From Acidobacteriota bacterium (lineage in GTDB: Bacteria; Acidobacteriota; Vicinamibacteria; Vicinamibacterales; UBA2999), in the NCBI GenBank assembly GCA_030650395.1, contig JAUSDY010000028.1, positions 62,001 through 126,000 of the forward strand: a stretch of 64,000 bases of DNA. Direction: 5' to 3'. Below the pieces are notes generated by a model that was not told the origin of the DNA, made no database searches, and saw only the letters and a list, made by a program, of their open reading frames with translations. This document shows positions 58,630-64,000 of the stretch, in pieces (the first letter of the stretch is position 1; each line of letters starts with the position of its first letter). The position numbers and the translations under genes are program-made.

Positions 58630-61600
58630 ATGAAGGTTCCACCCTCGCGTTTTCGGCTGATCAGGACGGCCGCGGCCGTTGCGGCCCTTGTGCTGATGGG
58701 GTCCGCTGATGCCCTGATCGAGACGGTGGCGGCCCAGGCGCCGGCGGTCGATCCCGCGCTGCTCGGCGCCTATCGGTGGCGAAGCATCGGTCCCAACCGC
58801 GGCGGCCGCTCGATCGCGGTCGCAGGGGTCAAGGGGCGTCCGCGCGAAGCGTACTTTGGCGCCGTCGGCGGCGGGTTGTGGAAGACCACCGACGCGGGCA
58901 ATAACTGGGCGCCGGTCACCGACGGCCTGATCACGAGCTCGTCAGTGGGCGCGGTGGCAGTGTCGGATTCGAACCCCGACATCGTCTACATCGGCATGGG
59001 CGAATCCTGCATCCGCGGCAACATCATGCCGGGCGACGGCGTCTACAAATCGACCGACGCGGGAAAGACCTGGGTCAACGTCGGCTTCCGCAATTCCGAC
59101 GCCATCTCGAAGATCCGCATTCACCCCACCAACCCCGACATCGTCTACGTCGCCAGCTTCGGCCTCTACTACGGTCCGAGCGAAGAGCGCGGCGTCTTCA
59201 AGAGCAGCGACGGCGGCAAGACCTGGAAACGCATGCTCTTCAAAGACACCAAGACAGGCGCCGTGGACATCGCCATCGACACCAAGAACCCCAACGTGCT
59301 GTTCGCGGCCATGTGGGAGGCGTATCGCATCGAATACCAGATGTCGAGCGGCGGCCCCACGAGCGGCCTTCATAAGTCCACCGATGGTGGCGAGACCTGG
59401 ACCGAGGTGACGCGCAACCCCGGGATGCCGGCGGGCATGGTGGGCCGCATCGGCGTGGCGCTGACGGCGGCAGATTCCAATCGCGTCTATGCGCTCGTCG
59501 AGAACGAAAACGGCGGGCTGTTCGTGTCTGACGATGCGGGCGCGTCGTGGAAGCTGATGAACACCAACCGCAACGTGCGGCAGCGCGCCTTCTATTACAC
59601 CCACGTGTTCGCGGACCCGGGCAATAAGGACGTGGTGTACATGCAGAACACGTCGCTGTTCCGATCAACGGATGCCGGCAAGACGCTGACGCAAGCCGGG
59701 CAGGGCACGCACGGCGATCATCATGACCTGTGGGTGGACCCGGACGATTCCAACCACGTCGTGGACGGCAACGACGGCGGCGGTGCGATCACCTATAACG
59801 TGGCCGAGCGCGTGCCGAACTGGAGCGACCAGGACTTCCCGACCGCGCAGTGGTACCACGTCATCACCACCGCGCATCTGCCCTTCCACGTGTGCGGATC
59901 GCAGCAGGACAACAGCACGCTGTGCGTGCCGAGCAACACCAACGCCGGTGGCGGTGGCGGGGGCGGGGGCGGCGGCAATCCTCCGGTGGCGCCGTATCAA
60001 GCCGGCGGCGGCGAGCCGGGCTACATTGCCCCGCACGCCACCGACCCCGATATCTTCTTCGCGGGATCGAACAACGGCACCTTCATGACGCGGCTGAACC
60101 GCCGCACCGGCGAGTACAAGGAGATCGGGGCATACCCGCGATTCTTCTCCGGAGAGCCGGCGAAAGACGTGAAGGAACGATGGCAGTGGACCTACCCGAT
60201 CATCCTTTCGTATGCGGATCCCAACATCCTCTACACCAGCTCGCAGCGGGTGTGGAAGACGACCAACGGCGGCGACACCTGGGAGGCGATCAGCGGCGAC
60301 CTGACGCGTCACGATCCGAAGACCATGCAGGATTCCGGCGGGCCGATCACCCACGACATGAACAGTCCTGAGATGTACGCCACGGTGTTCGCGCTGGCGC
60401 CCGGCAAGAAAGACGTCAACGTGATTTGGGCGGGGTCCGACGACGGCGTCGTGCACGTGACGCGCGATCACGGCAAGTCGTGGCTCAACGTCACGCCGAG
60501 CGACATGCCCGACCTCGGACGTGTCAGCCAGCTCGACGGCTCGTCGTTCGACAACGGCACGGCGTACATGGCGGCCAAGAAGATGCTGCTCGGCGACCGA
60601 TCGCCGTACATCTTCCGTACGAAGGATTACGGCAAGACGTGGACGAAGATCGTCAACGGTATTCCCGCCGGCGACTACGTCCACACGGTCCGTGAGGATC
60701 CGGCGCGCCGCGGGCTGCTCTACGCCGGCACGCAGCACGGCGTCTATATCTCCTACAACGACGGCGATCAGTGGCTGAAGTTCAGCATCGGGCTGCCCGA
60801 CGTACCGATCGCCGATCTCGTGGTCGAAGACAACGCCCTCGCGATCGGTACGCACGGCCGATCCTTCTACGTGATGGACGACATCGCGGCCCTGCGGCAG
60901 TTCGGCCTCGCGCCGCTCACCGACGTGGCCGTGTTCAAGCCGGCCAACGCGACGCGCGGCCTCGACCGTCCGATCGTCAGCTACTTCCTCAAGTCGCCGC
61001 CCAAGACGCTGACGATTGATTTCCTCGATGCCAAAGGCCAGGTCGTGCGATCGATCAACGGACTGCCGCCTCCAGCACCCGGTGCGGCGTCTGCGGGCGG
61101 CGGCGGTGGCGGCGGCTTCGGCGGCGGGCCGCAGGGCGCGCCGATGGCGGCCGGGCTCAATCGCTACACCTGGGATCTCAACTCCACCGGCGTGGTCACG
61201 TTCCCCGGCATGATCCTGTGGGGCGCGACGCAGAACGGGCCGACCGTGCTGCCGGGCGGCTACCAGGTGCGCCTCACCGCCGACGGCGTCACGCAGACGC
61301 AGTCGTTCCAGATCCTGAAGCACCCGCTCCGCCCGATCAGCGACGCGGACCTGCAGTTCCAGTGGAACCTGGCGGGCCGCATCCGCGACAAGGTGAACGA
61401 GGCCAACCTGGCGGTGATCAAGATCCGGCGGATCAAGACCGACATCGCCGAACGCATCAAGGACGCACCTGCGGAGGTGCGGTCCGCCGGCGAGCTGCTG
61501 ACGAAAGCGCTGGTCGCGGTTGAAGAAGAGGTCTACCAGGTGAAGAACCAGAGCGGGCAGGACCCGCTCAACTTCCCCATCAAGACCAACAACCGCCTGG

Positions 61601-61788
61601 CTTCGCTCCTGCGCGTGGCGGTGTCGGGCGAAGGGCGGCCGACCGGCAACGTCGAACCGATCTTCAACGACCTCGTCCAGGAGCTGAAGGCGCACACCGA
61701 TCAGCTCGACAAGACGCTCGCCGATCAACTGCCGTCGTTCAATCGCATGTTGGAGCGGATCAAACGGGAGCCGGTCAGCGATAAATAG
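58630..61788 (+). CDS. Secreted BNR/sortilin-like propeller protein, 1052 residues
   Basis: From ATG 58630, with GGAGG at 58618-58622 fixing the start over the upstream in-frame ATG. Signal peptide to about residue 37. Many Asp-box/BNR repeats: GGLWKTTDAGNNWAPV, DGVYKSTDAGKTWVNV, RGVFKSSDGGKTWKRM, SGLHKSTDGGETWTEV, GGLFVSDDAGASWKLM, RVWKTTNGGDTWEAI, YIFRTKDYGKTWTKI. Together they indicate one or two Sortilin-like ten-bladed propellers across about 45-770. Poly-Gly linkers occur near 438 and 823-832. The C-terminal part (about 780-1052) holds a beta module (TVLPGGYQVRLTADGVTQTQSF) and a long helical tail. It is a very common type in Acidobacteria and Bacteroidetes, thought to bind or degrade carbohydrates or proteins. 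Confidence 0.9.
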   Translation: MKVPPSRFRLIRTAAAVAALVLMGSADALIETVAAQAPAVDPALLGAYRWRSIGPNRGGRSIAVAGVKGRPREAYFGAVGGGLWKTTDAGNNWAPVTDGLITSSSVGAVAVSDSNPDIVYIGMGESCIRGNIMPGDGVYKSTDAGKTWVNVGFRNSDAISKIRIHPTNPDIVYVASFGLYYGPSEERGVFKSSDGGKTWKRMLFKDTKTGAVDIAIDTKNPNVLFAAMWEAYRIEYQMSSGGPTSGLHKSTDGGETWTEVTRNPGMPAGMVGRIGVALTAADSNRVYALVENENGGLFVSDDAGASWKLMNTNRNVRQRAFYYTHVFADPGNKDVVYMQNTSLFRSTDAGKTLTQAGQGTHGDHHDLWVDPDDSNHVVDGNDGGGAITYNVAERVPNWSDQDFPTAQWYHVITTAHLPFHVCGSQQDNSTLCVPSNTNAGGGGGGGGGGNPPVAPYQAGGGEPGYIAPHATDPDIFFAGSNNGTFMTRLNRRTGEYKEIGAYPRFFSGEPAKDVKERWQWTYPIILSYADPNILYTSSQRVWKTTNGGDTWEAISGDLTRHDPKTMQDSGGPITHDMNSPEMYATVFALAPGKKDVNVIWAGSDDGVVHVTRDHGKSWLNVTPSDMPDLGRVSQLDGSSFDNGTAYMAAKKMLLGDRSPYIFRTKDYGKTWTKIVNGIPAGDYVHTVREDPARRGLLYAGTQHGVYISYNDGDQWLKFSIGLPDVPIADLVVEDNALAIGTHGRSFYVMDDIAALRQFGLAPLTDVAVFKPANATRGLDRPIVSYFLKSPPKTLTIDFLDAKGQVVRSINGLPPPAPGAASAGGGGGGGFGGGPQGAPMAAGLNRYTWDLNSTGVVTFPGMILWGATQNGPTVLPGGYQVRLTADGVTQTQSFQILKHPLRPISDADLQFQWNLAGRIRDKVNEANLAVIKIRRIKTDIAERIKDAPAEVRSAGELLTKALVAVEEEVYQVKNQSGQDPLNFPIKTNNRLASLLRVAVSGEGRPTGNVEPIFNDLVQELKAHTDQLDKTLADQLPSFNRMLERIKREPVSDK

Positions 61789-61796
61789 GGTGGGGG

Positions 61797-61928
61797 ATTC
61801 TCGTGATCTCGTGATCTCGTGATTTGGTGATTTGGTGATTTGGTGAGTTCGAGTAGGTGATCTCGTGGTCCAGATCACTAGATCACCAGATCACCAGATC
61901 ACCAGATCCCGAATCACCCGATCACGAG
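61797..61928. repeat. Inverted-repeat element, word GTGATTTG/GATCACCA
   Basis: The left part (61797 to about 61855) is built of GTGATCTC and GTGATTTG words. The right part (about 61870-61928) is built of GATCACCA and GATCACGA words, its reverse complement. It abuts the propeller gene stop (61786-61788), and its end supplies the stop codon of the next gene (61922-61924). Confidence 0.85.
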
Positions 61929-62283
61929 GATTTGACCGAATCCAACTCGCGCCGGAACCGGTCGAACTCGTCGCTTTCCATGCGACGGGTCGACTCGGTG
62001 ACGGCGGCGAGTGCCTGCCGGCAAGGCCTTCACCACGCGACTCGATCGCCCTATCGAGAGCGGCCGCGCGACCGGCCGCGGCCTTCTGTTCGGTGGCCGC
62101 GCGCTTTTCTCGGGCCGACGCTGTGTCCTCGTCGAATTGCGCGTACGCCTTCGTGGTCGACTTGAGGGCGCGCAACTGGAGGTCGCGGCTCAGTACCGCG
62201 TCGGCGGCCTGCACCGCGCGGGCCTTGTAAATGTTCGACAGCCGCCGCGAATGTGCGAGCGTCACGTCCTGCAGGGTTGGCAT
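61922..62283 (-). pseudogene. Small helical protein with a -1 frameshift
   Basis: From ATG 62283, 2 bases after the DUF5916 stop: PTLQDVTLAHSRRLSNIYKAR, LQLRALKSTTKAYAQFDEDTA, REKRAATEQKAAAGRAAALD and RAIESRGEGLAG. At about 62017 the frame must shift by -1 to continue as RQALAAVTESTRRMESDEF and DRFRRELDSVKSS, ending at TGA 61924-61922. Both parts are charged and helical and clearly belong together. The unshifted reading gives Ser/Pro-rich nonsense. A coiled-coil protein of about 120 residues is implied. Family unknown. Either a one-base deletion or an assembly error. The C-terminus and stop are formed by the repeat element. Confidence 0.7.
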
Positions 62284-62285
62284 CG

Positions 62286-64000
62286 CTAGAAGCGTTTGGT
62301 ATACACCGCCTTGGCCGCGCCGCGGCGGTCGAGCGTCAGAAACCGTGCAGACGGGTCGGCCGGGTCGATCCAGTTGTGCGTGTAGACGACGAAGATGTCG
62401 TTGCCGGGCGTGACAATCCAGCGAAAACGCGACTGCCAGCCGAGAATGCGGCTCACCGAGTCGAACTGCACGTTGTTCACGAGGTACATGAACGGGCTGA
62501 ACTGCGTGTCGGCGACCAGCCGGTAGAGCCGCGTCGAAAAGCGGCCCTCCGCCAGGTCGACGTCGTTCCATTCATAGGTCAGGTTCAGCGTCACGCCCGG
62601 GCGAGGCCGGATGCCCATGCCCATCGCCACCTCGGTGCGCTCACCAGACAGGAAGGTGCCCCATTCCAGGCGAGGCTGGAACGAGACGATGCGCTTGTTC
62701 GCCGTGGACGCCGAGACGCCGTAACGCATGAAGGTGTAGTCCGTCCCGGCCGGCAGCGTGACGCCGGGAGAGATCTCGAAATTCTCATCCAGGTACTCGT
62801 AGCTGGGCGAGACGGTCACGGTCAGGTTGTCGCCGCTGTGCAGCTCCATCCGGAACACCTGGAGATCGGCCTCCACGGTCTCGAGGTTGTTCTTCGTGTC
62901 GGTGAAGATGCTGGGCTGACCGCCGAAGCTGAACCGCCGGATGTACTTGCTGCCCTGCGGGCGCGGGTTCCACCGGAGTTCGGGCGCATAACGCCGGAAG
63001 TCCCGCCGCGCCGTGAAGCCCACCGCGGGATCGTGGTTCTTCTGGACCTCCTGGAAGCCCGCGCTCATGTCCCAGATGTCGTTGGGATAGTCCACCCGCA
63101 CACCCCATGCGCCGCTGTCGCCGACGTTGCCGGGCGTCGAGTTCCAGAGCCACGAGCCCGTGACGTCGAGGTTCTTGTTCGTGCGGAACGTCGAGGTCGA
63201 CAGCCGGAAATCCACGCCCGCCGTGTGGCTCGTCGGCGCGGTCGTCTGGCCGCGAGTGGCGCGAGCCGAGTAGATGCCGCCCACGTACGACTGCCGCAGG
63301 ACCCGTCGCCGAAGGCGTGTCACGAGGAAGTCCTCGCCAAGCGCGCCGTCATCCTCGCCCGTGCGGACGTACAACACGCCCACATCCTGCTGGCCCGCCT
63401 GCCCGGTCAGCTTGGCACCCCCGCTGATGCGCTGGGGCTGGCCGTTGGTGAGACCCACACGCCTCGAGAAGAACGCCGTGTTCGGAAAGTCAAAGAACGT
63501 CGCTCCGTCGAGGAAGAACCCGCGCTTCTCCGGGAAGAACAATGGAAACCGCGTGAGATTCACCCGCCGCGTGTCGACCTCAGTCTCCGCGAAGTCCGTA
63601 TTGATGGTGCCGACGGCGCGCAGGCTCGGCGTGAGGTTGTAGGTGATCTCGCCGCCGATGTCCCTGGTGCCCTTGCGATCGACCTCGGGTGTGCGGCCCG
63701 GAGCGTCGGCGACGGTGCCGGCGACGTAGGGCTTGACCTCGAGGCCGCGGCCCTGCGTAACGTCGGTCAGGCCCACGAGCAGCCCCGCGTTCGACATGCG
63801 GCGCAGGCCCTGGTTGCGCTGGTGGCCGGTCCACACGGTTTCTTCGTTCTTGCGCCGGACGGTGCGCTGGAAGTTCACGCCCCACGCCGGCGCGTTGGGG
63901 TCGAAGGCCAGCGTGCGGAACGGGATGTCGATCTCTATGGTCCAGCCGATCTCACTGCGGCGCACCCGCGCATTCCAGATCCCATCCCATTCGCGGCTGT
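62286..64000 (-). CDS. DUF5916 outer-membrane protein (partial, N-terminus beyond window)
   Basis: At least 570 residues. The frame stays open to the window edge: reading from 64000 gives SREWDGIWNARVRRSEIGWTI, the CBM9-like region, so the GTG at 63965 is not the true start. Then IDIPFRTLAFDPNAPAWGVNF, the barrel with FPEKRGFFLDG near 63520-63550 and FFSRRVGLTNG. The C-terminal strands (FVVYTHNWID, LDRRGAAKAVYTKRF) end at TAG 62286. Third member of the family in this window and the most diverged of the three (PEKRGFFLDG versus PEKRPFF). Two bases separate it from the next ATG, so the small helical gene is probably coupled. Confidence 0.9.
   Translation of the reverse strand, partial: SREWDGIWNARVRRSEIGWTIEIDIPFRTLAFDPNAPAWGVNFQRTVRRKNEETVWTGHQRNQGLRRMSNAGLLVGLTDVTQGRGLEVKPYVAGTVADAPGRTPEVDRKGTRDIGGEITYNLTPSLRAVGTINTDFAETEVDTRRVNLTRFPLFFPEKRGFFLDGATFFDFPNTAFFSRRVGLTNGQPQRISGGAKLTGQAGQQDVGVLYVRTGEDDGALGEDFLVTRLRRRVLRQSYVGGIYSARATRGQTTAPTSHTAGVDFRLSTSTFRTNKNLDVTGSWLWNSTPGNVGDSGAWGVRVDYPNDIWDMSAGFQEVQKNHDPAVGFTARRDFRRYAPELRWNPRPQGSKYIRRFSFGGQPSIFTDTKNNLETVEADLQVFRMELHSGDNLTVTVSPSYEYLDENFEISPGVTLPAGTDYTFMRYGVSASTANKRIVSFQPRLEWGTFLSGERTEVAMGMGIRPRPGVTLNLTYEWNDVDLAEGRFSTRLYRLVADTQFSPFMYLVNNVQFDSVSRILGWQSRFRWIVTPGNDIFVVYTHNWIDPADPSARFLTLDRRGAAKAVYTKRF

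Noticed and set aside
59665-61878. 737-codon antisense frame in the propeller gene
   Set aside because: Mirror of repeated Asp-box codons; no start signal and Arg/Val/His bias.

Overview
The window is about 64 kb of GC-rich, gene-dense bacterial chromosome. Several gene families point to Acidobacteriota, most likely the Vicinamibacteria: three DUF5916 outer-membrane proteins with CBM9-like N-termini, an alternative complex III (act) operon, an ADOP-type MacB/FtsX permease, secreted proteins of the 'PDLQGxW' type, a BNR/sortilin-like propeller, and a kinase with a TPR tail. There is no rRNA gene, so this placement is inference from gene families only.

Layout. 0-3 kb: end of an unknown gene and a DUF5916 protein. 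3-9 kb: act operon on the minus strand (actE-A-B(Mo)-B(FeS)-C-D). 9-10.7 kb: a secreted protein, an anti-sigma-like membrane protein, and two gene stumps (an ECF sigma C-terminus and a RecQ N-terminus). 10.7-14.3 kb: amidase, GerMN protein, rph and rdgB, tightly overlapped. 14.4-22 kb: a lamin-tail/ExeM-like exoprotein, an SDR, a kinase-FGE-PKD operon, and tRNA-Pro(UGG) next to a truncated amidohydrolase. 22.7-27.8 kb: a small HExxH protein, a second DUF5916 protein, and a divergent pair of secreted proteins. 28.1-32.4 kb: a threonine/isoleucine operon (leader peptide with attenuator, thrA, ilvA). 32.4-39 kb: an acyl-CoA ligase with an in-frame stop, an epoxide-hydrolase-like enzyme, a vapBC module, a nucleotidyltransferase module, a lactate-oxidase-like flavoprotein and a YceI protein. 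39-53.6 kb: three heme-c/PHM-type copper monooxygenases with partner proteins, a second nucleotidyltransferase module, a frameshifted permease, a PQQ dehydrogenase and a cupin. 53.8-64 kb: a TPR-metalloprotease, a membrane MutS-like ATPase, a GNAT, a glycine-zipper lipoprotein, a 1052-residue propeller protein, a frameshifted helical protein and a third DUF5916 protein running off the edge.

The most striking feature is a dense population of small repeats in two classes. Class 1 consists of long imperfect inverted repeats built from tandem 'words' (for example GGTGCGTAC, GGCAAAAGGC, GTGATTTG, TCCCGTCA). They sit exactly at gene starts and stops. One pair of the same family occurs both without cargo (190-312) and with a four-helix-bundle (S23/IVP-type) gene remnant between its arms (48645-49120), which is the architecture of 23S rRNA intervening sequences. 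Class 2 consists of short palindromes inserted in frame inside conserved enzymes (ActB, RdgB, ThrA, IlvA, a MutS-like ATPase, a GNAT), comparable in concept to Rickettsia palindromic elements.

The other main result is an unannotated 28-residue leader peptide (28151-28237). It has an Ile/Thr-rich run and is followed by a strong terminator and a matching antiterminator, upstream of thrA-ilvA. This is a textbook-like attenuator for a joint Thr-Ile operon.

Three genes carry single-site lesions (one TAG, two -1 frameshifts). These may be real decay or assembly error.
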